DNA of 64,000 bases from Candidatus Colimorpha pelethequi (GTDB taxonomy: Bacteria; Bacteroidota; Bacteroidia; Bacteroidales; P3): the NCBI GenBank assembly GCA_018064245.1, contig JAGHVO010000026.1, positions 1 through 64,000 on the forward strand, read 5' to 3'. A program made the position numbers and the translations under genes. The notes under the pieces were generated by a model. That model saw nothing but the letters and a program-made list of their open reading frames with translations, was not told the DNA's origin and did no database searches. This document shows, piece by piece, positions 26,745 through 36,444 of the stretch. Every line of letters starts with the position of its first letter. The stretch's first letter is position 1.

Positions 26745-28109
26745 ATGTTAGTAGCTCTCATTGCCACATTTATTATCGGCTACGCTTGCATCGCGCTTGA
26801 GCACCCGATAAAAATCAACAAAACAGCAACAGCATTACTCCTCGGCGTTTTGCTGTGGACACTCTATGCATTCTCTGCCAGCACTTTCGCAGGATTGATT
26901 CCCGAAGGCACCACTTGGCAGAACGAACTCACCCACCACTTGGGCTCTACCGCAGAAATCGTCTTCTTCCTCCTCGGTGCCATGACCATCGTCACCTTGG
27001 TAGATGAATATCAAGGTTTCCGCCTGATCACCGACATGATCAAGACCCGCAACAAGAAGAAACTGCTCTGGACCCTGAGTTTCATCACCTTCTTCTTGTC
27101 GGCAGTACTCGACAATATGACCACCGCCATCGTGATGTGCGCCCTCTTGCGCAAACTCATCGGCGACAAGAAAGAGCGTTGGCTCTTTGCCGGCATGATC
27201 ATCCTCGCCGCCAATGCTGGTGGCGCATGGAGCCCCATTGGAGACGTAACCACCATCATGCTGTGGATTGGCGGCCAGGTTACAACCGTCAACATTATGG
27301 TCAAGACCCTCTTGGCATCAATAGTCTGCATGGTTGTTCCCGTGCTTTTGCTCGGCACCCAACTTCACGGTGACGTAGAGAAACCCGAAAGCGACGACTG
27401 TGGCATCGAGATCGACAAGAAATGGAGAAACATGATATTCTTCATCGGCATCGGCGCTTTGGTATTCGTTCCCATCTTCAAGACCATCACCCATCTGCCT
27501 CCCTATCTGGGCATGTTGTTCGGTCTTTCCGTACTGTGGATCATCACCGAAATCATCAGCCGCAAACACTCCAAAGAGAACTTCAAGCTGCCCACAGCCA
27601 TGAGCACTTTGGAACATATCGACACCCCCAGCATTCTCTTCTTCCTCGGCATCTTGATGGCCGTGGCTTGCTTGGAGACCTGCGGCGCCCTCGGTATGTT
27701 GGCCACCGGACTGAACGATACCTTCTTGAACATCAAAGCCGGCAACGAGCCTATCGGATTCTTCATCATCGACCTCATCATCGGTGTGCTCTCCTCTATC
27801 ATCGACAACGTTCCTTTGGTAGCCGCTACCATGGGTATGTACCCCTTGGGAGGTGAAGACCTCATCTTTAGTGTCAACCATCCCTTCTGGGAGTTCTTAG
27901 CCTACTGTGCTGGTACTGGTGGAAGCTTGCTCATCATCGGTTCCGCAGCTGGCGTAGCCGTAATGGGTATGGAAAAGATCGACTTCATCTGGTATCTCAA
28001 GAAAATCTCTCCGCTGGCTTTGGCCGGTTATCTCGCAGGTGCTATCGTTTTCATTTTGATGGATGTTACCCTTTTTGAGAAAGTAGAATGGCTGAGAAAC
28101 TTGGCATAA
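26745..28109 (+). CDS. nhaD: NhaD family sodium/proton antiporter
   Basis: A 454-residue inner-membrane antiporter of the NhaD/IT superfamily, which exchanges internal sodium for external protons. Typical segments are FFLSAVLDNMTTAIVM near residues 110-125, ANAGGAWSPIGDVTTIMLWI near 152-171, and the second half repeat IIDNVPLVAATMGMYPL. The two DN and GDV/TT motifs carry the acidic residues that bind the cation. Length and hydrophobic pattern (about 12-13 helices) are normal. Its last 22 bases overlap the start of the next gene, so the two are translationally coupled. Confidence 0.9.
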   Translation: MLVALIATFIIGYACIALEHPIKINKTATALLLGVLLWTLYAFSASTFAGLIPEGTTWQNELTHHLGSTAEIVFFLLGAMTIVTLVDEYQGFRLITDMIKTRNKKKLLWTLSFITFFLSAVLDNMTTAIVMCALLRKLIGDKKERWLFAGMIILAANAGGAWSPIGDVTTIMLWIGGQVTTVNIMVKTLLASIVCMVVPVLLLGTQLHGDVEKPESDDCGIEIDKKWRNMIFFIGIGALVFVPIFKTITHLPPYLGMLFGLSVLWIITEIISRKHSKENFKLPTAMSTLEHIDTPSILFFLGILMAVACLETCGALGMLATGLNDTFLNIKAGNEPIGFFIIDLIIGVLSSIIDNVPLVAATMGMYPLGGEDLIFSVNHPFWEFLAYCAGTGGSLLIIGSAAGVAVMGMEKIDFIWYLKKISPLALAGYLAGAIVFILMDVTLFEKVEWLRNLA

Positions 28110-29392
28110 AAGAGTTGTGGACTCGCAAGAGTCCATGGCTCAAAGCATTGGACATTGTCATCCTCCTGTTTGCACTCGCCGGATTTGCCATCCTCGGCGC
28201 ATGGGGTGCCTACCAGTTAGGGGTGACCAACAACAAAGGCGGAGTGGACAAAAACTATCGCTACTTGATGTCGGTAGAAGAGATGGAAGCCCTTCAGGAC
28301 TCCACCCTCACCGAGCAACAGATTGAGGAGCAATGGTTCACACAATATGCGAAACTGGCAGCCTATGGCCGCTTCTACCCCACCAATGCGAAACTCATCA
28401 TGAACGCCGCACAAGCCTCGAACGATCCAACCATCATCGACCGCATGATAGCAGCGTCCAACATCTACACCCAAGACAACAACGCTTATGTTGACTTGAT
28501 GAACAAACTCGAGAACATCATCAACAAACAGCCCCAACAAGAAGCCCCCAACGTCATTCCCTGGATGAACACCGTGGAATGGGAGGCCTTGAAAGAAGCC
28601 ATCCTCCGCGACAGCGCCCTCATCAACGAAGCAGGGCGCCTGTCGGGAGTGGAACCCCGCCTCATTGCAGGCTGTCTTATCGGCGAACAGATCCGTCTGT
28701 TCAACTCCAAGCGCGAGATGTTCAAGAAGTATCTCGGACCCGTGAAGGTACTCTCCGTCCAGTCGCAGTTCTCCTACGGCGTAAACGGCATCAAGGAGTT
28801 CACCGCCAAGGCGGTGGAAGACCACCTGAAAGACCCCTCGTCGGAATACTACATGGGCAAGCACTACGAGAACCTGCTTGACTTTGAGACAGCAGACCAC
28901 TCCAACGAGCGCTACAAACGACTTGTGGATTATCGCAACCACCTCTATTCCTATATCTATACAGGCTGCATCCTCCACCAAACCATGCTCCAATGGAAGC
29001 GCGCCGGACACGACATCAGCAACCGCCCCGACATTCTCTTCACCTTGTTCAACGTTGGATTCTCGCAATCCATTCCCAAGGAAGACCCCGTCTGCGGCGG
29101 CAGCCACATCCGTGTTGACGGCCAGCTCTACACCTTCGGAGCCATCGGCTTTGACTTCTACTACAGCGGCGAACTGGCACAGGCATTCCCCTACTGGAAA
29201 CAGAAGTTCCTCACGGGCGACGAGCAAGCCATGACAGCCGAACAAGTGGCAGCCATCCAAGAGAACATGAGCGACTGCAACCGACCTGTAAAAGGATTGG
29301 AATACATGGACAGCAACAAATCCGCAGCACCTGCCGCACCCGCCAGCGACGGCATAGAGCAGATACCCGTAACCCCAGCAGTAGCCTATTAA
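28088..29392 (+). CDS. Membrane-anchored protein of unknown function, coupled to nhaD
   Basis: A 434-residue protein with one membrane helix near the N terminus (about residues 20-42) and a large remainder that should face the periplasm. The stretch AGRLSGVEPRLIAGCLIGEQIRLF (about 182-205) recalls the start of lysozyme-like folds, with a possible catalytic glutamate in GEQ, and QSQFSYGVNGIKEF is a later conserved-looking part. I do not claim a family. The tail (about residues 400-434) is alanine- and proline-rich. Overlap with nhaD by 22 bases and a gap of about 50 bases to the Wzz gene suggest one transcript. A cell-wall function is only a guess. Confidence 0.7.
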   Translation: MAEKLGIKELWTRKSPWLKALDIVILLFALAGFAILGAWGAYQLGVTNNKGGVDKNYRYLMSVEEMEALQDSTLTEQQIEEQWFTQYAKLAAYGRFYPTNAKLIMNAAQASNDPTIIDRMIAASNIYTQDNNAYVDLMNKLENIINKQPQQEAPNVIPWMNTVEWEALKEAILRDSALINEAGRLSGVEPRLIAGCLIGEQIRLFNSKREMFKKYLGPVKVLSVQSQFSYGVNGIKEFTAKAVEDHLKDPSSEYYMGKHYENLLDFETADHSNERYKRLVDYRNHLYSYIYTGCILHQTMLQWKRAGHDISNRPDILFTLFNVGFSQSIPKEDPVCGGSHIRVDGQLYTFGAIGFDFYYSGELAQAFPYWKQKFLTGDEQAMTAEQVAAIQENMSDCNRPVKGLEYMDSNKSAAPAAPASDGIEQIPVTPAVAY

Positions 29393-29445
29393 AGGTCGTA
29401 GCCCAAAGACTGAATCATTTAATTATCAATTAGAAAATCAACAAG

Positions 29446-30333
29446 ATGGAACAAACAACCAACAACAATGACGGAGCAAAGGCGTTGCTGTTTCTGAACA
29501 AATGGAAACACGCCTTGATCATCGTTTTCTGCATCGCTTTTATAGCATCGCTTCTGGTGGCATTGTTCACCACGCCCAAATACAAAAGCACCGCAGTAAT
29601 CTTCCCCGCCAATTCCAACAGAGTCTCCAAAGCCATCCTTGCCGACCGTTACAGCATCGACTATATGGACTATGGTTCGGAGCGTGATTGTGAATACGCC
29701 ATCCAGATTCTCAGTTCCTCCACCATGATGCTCGCCGCCAATGCGCAGTTCAACCTCTACGAGCATTACGAAATCGACACCAACCAAAACGGATATCAAT
29801 ACAAGTTGGCAAAAACCTACATGCATTCCGTAAAGGTGGAACGCACCGAATACATGGCCGTGGAGATATCCGTCATTGACGAAGATCCGCAGATGTCCGC
29901 CGACTTGGCGAACTTCATCGCCAGCCATTACGACACCATCTGCCATGAAATCCAGTATGGTCGTTCCAAAGACGCCTACACCGTAATGACCGGCGTCTGC
30001 GCCGAACTTGAGCAGAACATCAACGCCCTCAACGACTCGTTGCGCGCCCACCCCGACCGCAAGAGCAGCTACGACCAGCTCATTATGGCAAACTGCCAGG
30101 AACTCGCCAACCTCCAATCGCGCGCTGCGCAGACCAAGGTGGACATGAACGAGAACATCCACTACAAGTTCTGGTTGGAGAAGGCCAACGTTCCCGACAA
30201 GAAATACAGTCCCAAGCGCCTGCTCGTGACCATTGTCGGCACGCTCAGCACCTGGTTGCTCTTCCTCTTCTTGTTGATGGTGGTAGAGAAAATCAGAGAA
30301 ATCAAGTCCCAGACCACCGAAGAATCCCGCTAA
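29446..30333 (+). CDS. Wzz/chain-length determinant-like protein
   Basis: A 295-residue inner-membrane protein with two membrane helices (about residues 23-43 and 262-282) and a periplasmic middle with a coiled helix, the layout of polysaccharide co-polymerases (Wzz). The N-terminal part KYKSTAVIFPANSNRVSKAI is typical after the first helix. The second helix is preceded by KANVPDKKYSPKRLLVTIVG, which fits the proline-rich segment before TM2. No cytoplasmic tyrosine kinase domain. It probably sets the length of O-antigen or capsule chains made with the ligase/polymerase gene that begins 58 bases later. Confidence 0.8.
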   Translation: MEQTTNNNDGAKALLFLNKWKHALIIVFCIAFIASLLVALFTTPKYKSTAVIFPANSNRVSKAILADRYSIDYMDYGSERDCEYAIQILSSSTMMLAANAQFNLYEHYEIDTNQNGYQYKLAKTYMHSVKVERTEYMAVEISVIDEDPQMSADLANFIASHYDTICHEIQYGRSKDAYTVMTGVCAELEQNINALNDSLRAHPDRKSSYDQLIMANCQELANLQSRAAQTKVDMNENIHYKFWLEKANVPDKKYSPKRLLVTIVGTLSTWLLFLFLLMVVEKIREIKSQTTEESR

Positions 30334-30391
30334 ATCACCATCCAAGTTTCGCAAGTGGAGAAATACGTGGAACTTGAATTCCTTATTTAGA

Positions 30392-31855
30392 ATGAAAACA
30401 ACAGCCAATAGGAAAACACTGATTGCAGCAGTATCCTGTACACTGTTGTTTTTTGTCTTTGCAGCCTATTGCATCACGCAAGGAGCGTATATAGGATTCG
30501 CCTTACCCTTGGCGTTTTTTGCCGTGTGGATGCTCATTGCCAAAATGGACCTATCGTTGATGGTGATAGCATTCTGCACCCCTTTCGCCATTGACTGGGA
30601 GTTCTTTTCCAAGATGAACCTCTCCATGCCCACCGAACCACTGATGATACTCTTCTCGGTAGTTTTCCTGGTGCGGCTGTTGCTCCCAAACGGCGACAAC
30701 AAAGACAAGAGTCGATCCTCAATTATCGATTATCAATTCCTGAAACACCCCGTCACCGTAGCCGTCTTGCTGGGCACCGTGTGGATGCTGCTCACCGCCA
30801 TCACGTCGGTGATACCCTGGGTATCCTTCAAGTATCTTGCCGCCAGGTTGTGGTTCATCATCCCCTTCTATTTCGCCATCGCACAGACATTCCGCAATCC
30901 CAAACGCATCAATCAGTTTCTTTGCTGCTATGGTTTCGGACTCGCCGTGGTAGTCATCTACTCCACCATCCACACCATCCAAAGTCCGTCCGACCTTCAG
31001 GTGTTGCACCGCGTGATGAAACCCTTCTACAACGACCACACCGCCTACGGCGCCATCCTGTCGCTATTCCTGCCCGTGTTCTGCTATCTGGCCGCAAGCG
31101 CCAAAGGCAAAACCAAGCTGTTCTATATCATCTGCGCCCTGCTGTTCCTCGTCGGACTCATCTTCTCCTATTCCCGCGCCGCATGGCTCAGCGTGCTTTG
31201 CGCCATGATGGTCTATTTCATCGTTCATTTCCGCATCCGCTGGTATTGGATAGCCGTCGTTGTAGGCATCGGAGTCTCGTTCTTTTTCGTGAACCAAAGC
31301 CAGATCATGTACAAGATGGGCAAGAACCAGCAAGATTCCGCCCTCGACATCGGAGAGCAGATACAGTCCATCTCCAACATCTCCACCGACGCCTCCAACC
31401 TCGAGCGACTCAACCGTTGGGCGTGCGCTTTCCGCATCTTTGGCGAGCATCCCGTCTTCGGCTCCGGTCCAGGGACCTACCAGCACATCTACTCCCGCTA
31501 TCAGAAATCCTACCAGCGTTCCACTATCAGCACCGATTTCGGCGACTTAGGCAACGCCCATAGCGAATACATAGGACCGCTTACCGAGCAAGGCGTTCCA
31601 GGAGCCATTTTTGTGCTGTGTATCTTCGGGCTCACCTTTGTTTCCGGCCTCCGCGCCTATAGAATGGCGCCACACGAGCCACTCGGCAAGCTTGCCCTGG
31701 CGCTCACGCTCAGCCTGCTCACCTACTACGTTCACGGATTCTTCAACAATTTCCTCGACACCGACAAGCTCAGCGTTCCCTTCTGGGCACTGACCGCCGC
31801 GATAGTCGCCATTGAGATCAAGCTCAAGAACGAACCGTCACGCGAGAAGCATTAA
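30392..31855 (+). CDS. O-antigen ligase/polymerase family protein (Wzy_C)
   Basis: A 487-residue inner-membrane protein with about 12 hydrophobic helices. A large loop in the second half contains FSYSRAAWLSVLCAM (about residues 250-264) and FGSGPGTYQHIY ... GNAHSEYIGPLTEQGVPGAIF, the hallmark of the Wzy_C family. The arginine in the first and the histidine in NAHSEY are the residues known to matter in WaaL ligases. It either attaches O-antigen to lipid A-core or polymerises it; the sequence does not settle which. ATG 30392 is preferred over a TTG at 30374. Partner of the Wzz-like gene upstream. No glycosyltransferases are nearby. Confidence 0.85.
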   Translation: MKTTANRKTLIAAVSCTLLFFVFAAYCITQGAYIGFALPLAFFAVWMLIAKMDLSLMVIAFCTPFAIDWEFFSKMNLSMPTEPLMILFSVVFLVRLLLPNGDNKDKSRSSIIDYQFLKHPVTVAVLLGTVWMLLTAITSVIPWVSFKYLAARLWFIIPFYFAIAQTFRNPKRINQFLCCYGFGLAVVVIYSTIHTIQSPSDLQVLHRVMKPFYNDHTAYGAILSLFLPVFCYLAASAKGKTKLFYIICALLFLVGLIFSYSRAAWLSVLCAMMVYFIVHFRIRWYWIAVVVGIGVSFFFVNQSQIMYKMGKNQQDSALDIGEQIQSISNISTDASNLERLNRWACAFRIFGEHPVFGSGPGTYQHIYSRYQKSYQRSTISTDFGDLGNAHSEYIGPLTEQGVPGAIFVLCIFGLTFVSGLRAYRMAPHEPLGKLALALTLSLLTYYVHGFFNNFLDTDKLSVPFWALTAAIVAIEIKLKNEPSREKH

Positions 31856-32559
31856 ATAAATCAAGTTTCGCACGTTGTTTTTTATTGAGTTCCATTCGTT
31901 TCTCTTTCGCTTGTAAGGTGATTCTTCATTTCTCTTTTGCTTTATTATTCTCCGCTTTACTTCGCTCTGCTCGTAATGCCCAAGGGCACCGCTATCGAAA
32001 GCCACAGGCTTTCTTCACAAAAGCGAAACGAAGCAAAGAGAAAATACCCCGGCTGTAGAAAATTTGCTAAAAAAATGAACTCCGAAAGCTAAAGCGAATG
32101 AACTCGCTTTGCTCAGACACATTCGCTTCTTAACGCTTTCGCAGCCCATTTTTCTATACGCAAATTTCCTAAGGCCGGACCTGCAATCACACTGCTTATC
32201 ACACTGCTTACCACACTTGTTTTCACTGCACAAAGGCAGCATAATTTATCAGCGTACAAAAAATACTAGGGAAAAGACAATAAGCTCTGTAGGAGCGATA
32301 CATTATAGCACAGGAGGCAAGTCCTACGTGAAAAGTCGTCTTGTCAAAAGAGTACAGAAGGTACGACAGAACTACATATTCAAACACTCTTGCTTCGGTT
32401 TGCGAATTATAGACTGACGAAAAGAATTCTGGCTAATTTCACACAAGCGCTAGCATTTCTTCTCAATACAGCATTGCGGAACTTTCCAAGAGCCGAGCGC
32501 AGAGAAAATTGATTTTCTATGCCGAGGCGAAAGGAAGGTCTTTGACTTAAATTAGATAA
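31856..32559. other. Non-coding gap with hairpins and dispersed-repeat-like sequence
   Basis: No credible gene in 704 bases. Visible items: GAAAGCC-ACA-GGCTTTC at about 31996-32012, a T/C-rich stretch 31898-31965 whose imperfect complement lies at 32020-32042, GTAGGA/TCCTAC arms at 32289-32327, and AGAAAATTGATTTTCT at about 32504-32520 that could end the minus-strand TonB-C gene. The style recalls the hairpin-rich stretch at 4.1-4.8 kb. Confidence 0.4.
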
Positions 32560-33330
32560 TCATTCTTCCGGCAATGTAAAACTTATGGGGAGATTGTATT
32601 GTGCTCTTACAATTTCACCACTCCGCTTTCCGGGATTCCATCGTGGCATAGAGCGAACCACACGCAACGCTTCCAGACCGCATCCGCCACCAATATCACG
32701 CAAAACCTTTGAAAAAATGATAGAGCCATCGGTCTCTACAACAAAAGACACGTACACTTTACCCTCAATATGATTCGCCAAAGCCTTTTCCGGGTATTGG
32801 ATGTTGGCTTGAAGAAATTCATAAAGAGCCTCTATTCCTCCAGGAAACTCAGGGGCCTCATCACAAACAGTATAGGCTAAGTCGTCGTCATATCCACCAC
32901 ACATAACATCGTCATCAATAGCACTTGTATCGGACTGGCTGATTATTAAATCCCCGCCAACAACAGGAAACGTATCATGAGATTGGAGTTTTGGGGAAGA
33001 CATAGTATCATTCTGCTGAACGATACTGTCGGCAGGCACAGCCATCTCTCCTGGAAGCACATAAGGATCGGCAGGTATTTCGCCACCACCGCAAGCGGTG
33101 AGACTGGCAAGACTTACCGCCACGCCCGCCACGGTAGCCACACGACCCATCTTGATGCGTTGCATAAGTTCCCGCTCGAGATAGCGCACCTCGGACTCAC
33201 AACGGGGACACGTGCCCCGACATTCGCCTTGGTAGGTACATTCGGGGATTTCCAACGGAATGCCGTTCTCCTCAGCAATGGTGCGGCGGATTTGCTTTAA
33301 TTCAGCGCAGATGCGTTTCCCTCGGGACAT
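32560..33330 (-). CDS. Zinc-ribbon-headed TonB C-terminal domain protein
   Basis: A 256-residue protein with two clear parts. Residues 1-50 hold cysteines C8, C31, C37, C41 and C44 in CTYQGECRGTCPRC, which look like a small metal-binding knuckle. A hydrophobic helix (about 61-80) then crosses the membrane. The end (about 165-256) is a TonB C-terminal domain: NIQYPEKALANHIEGKVYVSFVVETDGSI ... RSMPRWNPGKRSG. TonB C-domains pass energy from the inner membrane to outer-membrane transporters, but the usual ExbB/ExbD genes are absent and the N-terminal part is unlike TonB. The same head recurs on the protein at 62772-63563. It lies just downstream of the OmpA-like gene on the same strand. Confidence 0.8.
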   Translation of the reverse strand: MSRGKRICAELKQIRRTIAEENGIPLEIPECTYQGECRGTCPRCESEVRYLERELMQRIKMGRVATVAGVAVSLASLTACGGGEIPADPYVLPGEMAVPADSIVQQNDTMSSPKLQSHDTFPVVGGDLIISQSDTSAIDDDVMCGGYDDDLAYTVCDEAPEFPGGIEALYEFLQANIQYPEKALANHIEGKVYVSFVVETDGSIIFSKVLRDIGGGCGLEALRVVRSMPRWNPGKRSGEIVRAQYNLPISFTLPEE

Positions 33331-33344
33331 AATGATTTGTTTTG

Positions 33345-33372
33345 AAAAAAAGAGGCGGCCTGCGACCGCCTC
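33345..33372 (-). terminator. Rho-independent terminator after the OmpA-like gene
   Basis: GAGGCGG (33352-33358) pairs perfectly with CCGCCTC (33366-33372) and the minus strand continues into seven T (33351-33345). It lies 17 bases beyond the OmpA stop and separates it from the TonB-C gene. Confidence 0.85.
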
Positions 33373-33388
33373 CTAAAATACTTGGCGC

Positions 33389-34384
33389 TTAGTGCAACAT
33401 ATTCAAGATATCCTCAATCTTGGGGGTGAGGATAATCTCCGTGCGACGGTTCATGGCCTTGTTGGCGGCGCTGCTGTTCTCCACCTTGGGAGCGAACTCG
33501 CCGTGGCCGCTTGCCTCCACTCTGGCGGGGTCGATCTTGGGACCGTATTGGAGGAGCAGTTTCACGATGGAAGTGGCGCGCATCACGCTCAAATCCCAGT
33601 TGTCCTTAACAGCCGTAGAACCCTTGAAAGCATCGTTGTCGGTATGACCTTCCACCATTATGTTGAGGTCTTCGTTCTCCTCCAACACCTTGGCAAGTTC
33701 CTTGATAGCCTGGTTGCCCTCTTTGGAGACCGTCCAGCTGGCTGACGGGAACATCAGCTTGCTGTCCATAGAGACATACACCTTGCCGTCCTTGGTTTCC
33801 ACGTTGAGGCCCTTGTCGGTAAAGCCCACCAAAGCGTTGGTGACGGCGTTGCGCACCTCCTCAATCTCACGTTCCTTGGCGGCGAGAGCGTCCTTGGCGG
33901 CCTGTTCGGCAGCTTCCAACTCCGCCTGACGCTGTTGCAACGCAGTCTGCTGCTCGGCGAACTGAGCCTCCTGGGCACGGATGGCAGCCTCCTTTTCGGC
34001 AAGTTCCTTGGTGCGAGCCGTGAGCAAGTTGTTAGCCTTTGTCAAGTCGCGCGTCTTGCCAGAGAGCTGTTGCGCATAGTTCTCCATTGTAGTGTCGTAT
34101 TGATTCTGCAGCTGTTCGAGACGCAGCACAAGATCCTCCACACGCGCTTCGGCGCTGATACGTGCATTTGACATCTCCGTCATGTTGGCGTTAAGAGCCT
34201 GATTCTGGCGAAGCAACTCGGCATTCTCCTCTTGGAGATTTTGCAGTTCCTGCTTGGCGACAGAAAGCTCACGCGTTTGTTGGCGATGCTTGTTGTTGAG
34301 ATCGTCGAACTTGCTCAACGAGACGCAGGAGGTAGCAAAAAGGCATACTAAAGAGAGGAGGGAGAGAAGAAAAAACTTTTTCAT
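33389..34384 (-). CDS. OmpA-family lipoprotein with long coiled coil
   Basis: A 331-residue outer-membrane lipoprotein. The signal peptide MKKFFLLSLLSLVCLFATSC ends in a lipobox cysteine at residue 20. Residues about 30-185 form a heptad-rich coiled coil (QLQNQYDTTMENYAQQLSGK, then QQRQAELEAAEQAAKD). The C-terminal OmpA domain (about 200-325) has DLNIMVEGHTDNDAF and the closing NRRTEIIL, which bind peptidoglycan. It therefore probably ties the outer membrane to the cell wall with a long spacer. ATG 34384 is chosen because it starts the signal peptide; the frame runs on to 34435 without sense. Confidence 0.88.
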   Translation of the reverse strand: MKKFFLLSLLSLVCLFATSCVSLSKFDDLNNKHRQQTRELSVAKQELQNLQEENAELLRQNQALNANMTEMSNARISAEARVEDLVLRLEQLQNQYDTTMENYAQQLSGKTRDLTKANNLLTARTKELAEKEAAIRAQEAQFAEQQTALQQRQAELEAAEQAAKDALAAKEREIEEVRNAVTNALVGFTDKGLNVETKDGKVYVSMDSKLMFPSASWTVSKEGNQAIKELAKVLEENEDLNIMVEGHTDNDAFKGSTAVKDNWDLSVMRATSIVKLLLQYGPKIDPARVEASGHGEFAPKVENSSAANKAMNRRTEIILTPKIEDILNMLH

Positions 34385-34571
34385 ATTTAGAAGATTTGTT
34401 GATTTGTTGCTCACTCTAATTAAATCTGATTCCAAGGTGCTCGCATCCCTTCGGGTGGAACTGTTGATTTGAGGGGGTGGTTAGATATTATAGACATTAG
34501 ATCGCTGCTCACTAGTCACAGATCACTGATCACTAATTATAAAAAAAATAACGTGATTTCGTTTTTTTTCG

Positions 34572-34579
34572 TATTTTTG
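34572..34579 (+). promoter_or_regulatory. -7 element for the clc gene
   Basis: TATTTTTG, 21 bases upstream of the start codon, fits TAnnTTTG. I see no clean TTTG at the -33 position. Confidence 0.45.
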
Positions 34580-34600
34580 TAGGTGAAATAAATAATAAAT

Positions 34601-36388
34601 ATGCATCGGGCACGACTTTACAAAGCCATACACATCTGGCGGCTGCGACATCTGTCGCAGCGCACCTATCTGCTCATATTGAGTTTGATAGTGGGTGTAT
34701 TGTCCGGCCTGGCGGCCGTATTGCTCAAGACCATCGTGCACCAAGTCAACCGGTTGCTCCTCAGTCTTGACATAGAGACCTTTGTAGGCGGCAACCTATT
34801 AATGCTCATCTACCCCATCGTAGGCATCCTGCTCACGCTGCTGTTCATCAAGTTTTTCGTAGGCGGCAACATCGGCCACGGAATTCCATCGGTACTGTTT
34901 GCCATCTCGCGAAAAAGAGGCATTCTTCCTCCCAAAAACATGTACAGTTCCCTCATCGCCTCCACGCTCACCGTGGCGTTCGGCGGCAGTGTGGGACTTG
35001 AGGCACCCATCGCCTCCACGGGTAGCGCCATCGGATCCAACATCGGACGCATCTGCCGCCTCTCCACCAAGCATGTAAAGATGCTGTTAGGCTGCGGCGC
35101 CGCAGGCGCCGTAGCAGGCATTTTCAAGGCCCCCATCGCAGGCATCTTCTTCGCCGTGGAGGTCTTCATGTTCGACCTCACCAGCACCACGGCAATCCCG
35201 CTGATGCTCTCCTCCATCTCCGCCTCCACGGTAGCCTACTTCTTGATGGGCACCGACGTGCAGTTCGCCTTCAGCGTCACCGAGGAGTTCAGCCTCATCC
35301 AGATACCCTTCTATGTGATTTTGGGCGTTTTCTGCGCCTGCGCCTCGGTCTATTTCCTACGCGTAACCGACAAAGTAGAGACCTGGTTCTCACGATTCCC
35401 ATCCAAATGGACCCGTCTGATACTCGGCGGCATCATTCTCGGTCTGCTCATCTTCCTCTTCCCACCCCTCTTCGGCGAAGGTTACGGCAGTCTCACCGCC
35501 CTGCTTCGCGGCGACAGCTCGGTGCTTTTCGCGCATAGCATTTTCGAAAAATTCCAAGCGGAAAACTGGGCGTTGCTCATCATGCTCATCGCCCTCATAC
35601 TCCTCAAAGTCGTGGCAACCGCCACCACCATCGGCAGCGGAGGAGCAGGCGGAACCTTCGGACCCTCGCTTATCGTGGGCGGTTTGAGCGGCTATTTTGT
35701 GGCCGTGCTCTGCAACAGTCTGGGCTGTCCCGAACAGTCGTGCGCCAACTTCGCCCTTGTAGGCATGGCGGCGGTGATGTCGGGCGTGATGCACGCCCCC
35801 TTGATGGCCACCTTCCTCATCGCCGAAATCACCGGTGGCTACGAACTGATGGCACCCCTACTCATCGCCGTAGCGGTAACCTATATCTGCGTAAATCCCT
35901 TCGAGAAGCACTCCATCTACGCCCGCAAACTCGCCGTACATGGCGACCTCCTGACCCACGACAAAGACAAATCAGCATGGCACCTGATGGATCTTAGAAA
36001 GATTATCGAGAACGACTTCATACCCGTGCACCAAGGTCGGCCGTTGCGTGACCTCGTGGAAGCCATCAAGCGTTCACACCGCAACATCTTCCCCGTGTTG
36101 GATGCCGAGAACCATTTCGTAGGCGTAATTCATCTCGACGATGTGCGCAAAGTCATCTTCCAGCCCGAACTCTACGACACACAGAAATTGGACGAGTACA
36201 TCTATCCCATCTCCGAAGGCGACATCGTAAACATCAACGACTCGCCCTTCTCCGTGGTGAAGAAGTTCCAGATAGGCAACCGATACAACCTCATCGTGAT
36301 TGACGACGAGCGGAACTACATCGGCGTACTTTCGCGCGCCAACACCTTCTCCGCCTACCGCCAGTTCGTTTACGAAACAACGGAGTAA
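34601..36388 (+). CDS. ClC-family chloride channel/transporter with CBS domains
   Basis: A 595-residue inner-membrane ClC protein. Family signatures: GHGIPSVLFAI (anion pathway), GGSVGLEAPIAS with gating glutamate E134, and GAGGTFGPSLIVGG. Two CBS modules occupy the end (about residues 465-590: FIPVHQGRPLRDLVEAIKRS and INDSPFSVVKKFQIGNRYNL), which usually sense adenosine nucleotides. The glutamate is kept, as in gated channels and proton-coupled exchangers; I cannot tell which this is. The final 17 residues (RANTFSAYRQFVYETTE) are encoded a second time at 48953-49006, where only synonymous changes separate the copies. Confidence 0.9.
   Translation: MHRARLYKAIHIWRLRHLSQRTYLLILSLIVGVLSGLAAVLLKTIVHQVNRLLLSLDIETFVGGNLLMLIYPIVGILLTLLFIKFFVGGNIGHGIPSVLFAISRKRGILPPKNMYSSLIASTLTVAFGGSVGLEAPIASTGSAIGSNIGRICRLSTKHVKMLLGCGAAGAVAGIFKAPIAGIFFAVEVFMFDLTSTTAIPLMLSSISASTVAYFLMGTDVQFAFSVTEEFSLIQIPFYVILGVFCACASVYFLRVTDKVETWFSRFPSKWTRLILGGIILGLLIFLFPPLFGEGYGSLTALLRGDSSVLFAHSIFEKFQAENWALLIMLIALILLKVVATATTIGSGGAGGTFGPSLIVGGLSGYFVAVLCNSLGCPEQSCANFALVGMAAVMSGVMHAPLMATFLIAEITGGYELMAPLLIAVAVTYICVNPFEKHSIYARKLAVHGDLLTHDKDKSAWHLMDLRKIIENDFIPVHQGRPLRDLVEAIKRSHRNIFPVLDAENHFVGVIHLDDVRKVIFQPELYDTQKLDEYIYPISEGDIVNINDSPFSVVKKFQIGNRYNLIVIDDERNYIGVLSRANTFSAYRQFVYETTE
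36336..36384. repeat. Left copy of a 49-bp direct repeat (clc 3' end)
   Basis: Matches 48954-49002 at 48 of 49 positions. This copy is the working end of the clc gene. The two copies bracket the three giant secreted-protein genes. Confidence 0.85.
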
Positions 36389-36444
36389 AGGACTTTAACT
36401 TTGACCTTGACCTATTCTCAATTTACAATCTACAATCTTTTTTT

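Noticed and set aside
32109..32417. 102-codon open frame between the O-antigen ligase and TonB-C genes
   Set aside because: It overlaps hairpins and repeat-like DNA and resembles spurious calls over dispersed repeats.
34601..36388. ClC annotated as a proven chloride channel
   Set aside because: The gating glutamate is present, but the sequence alone does not separate channel from proton-coupled exchanger.
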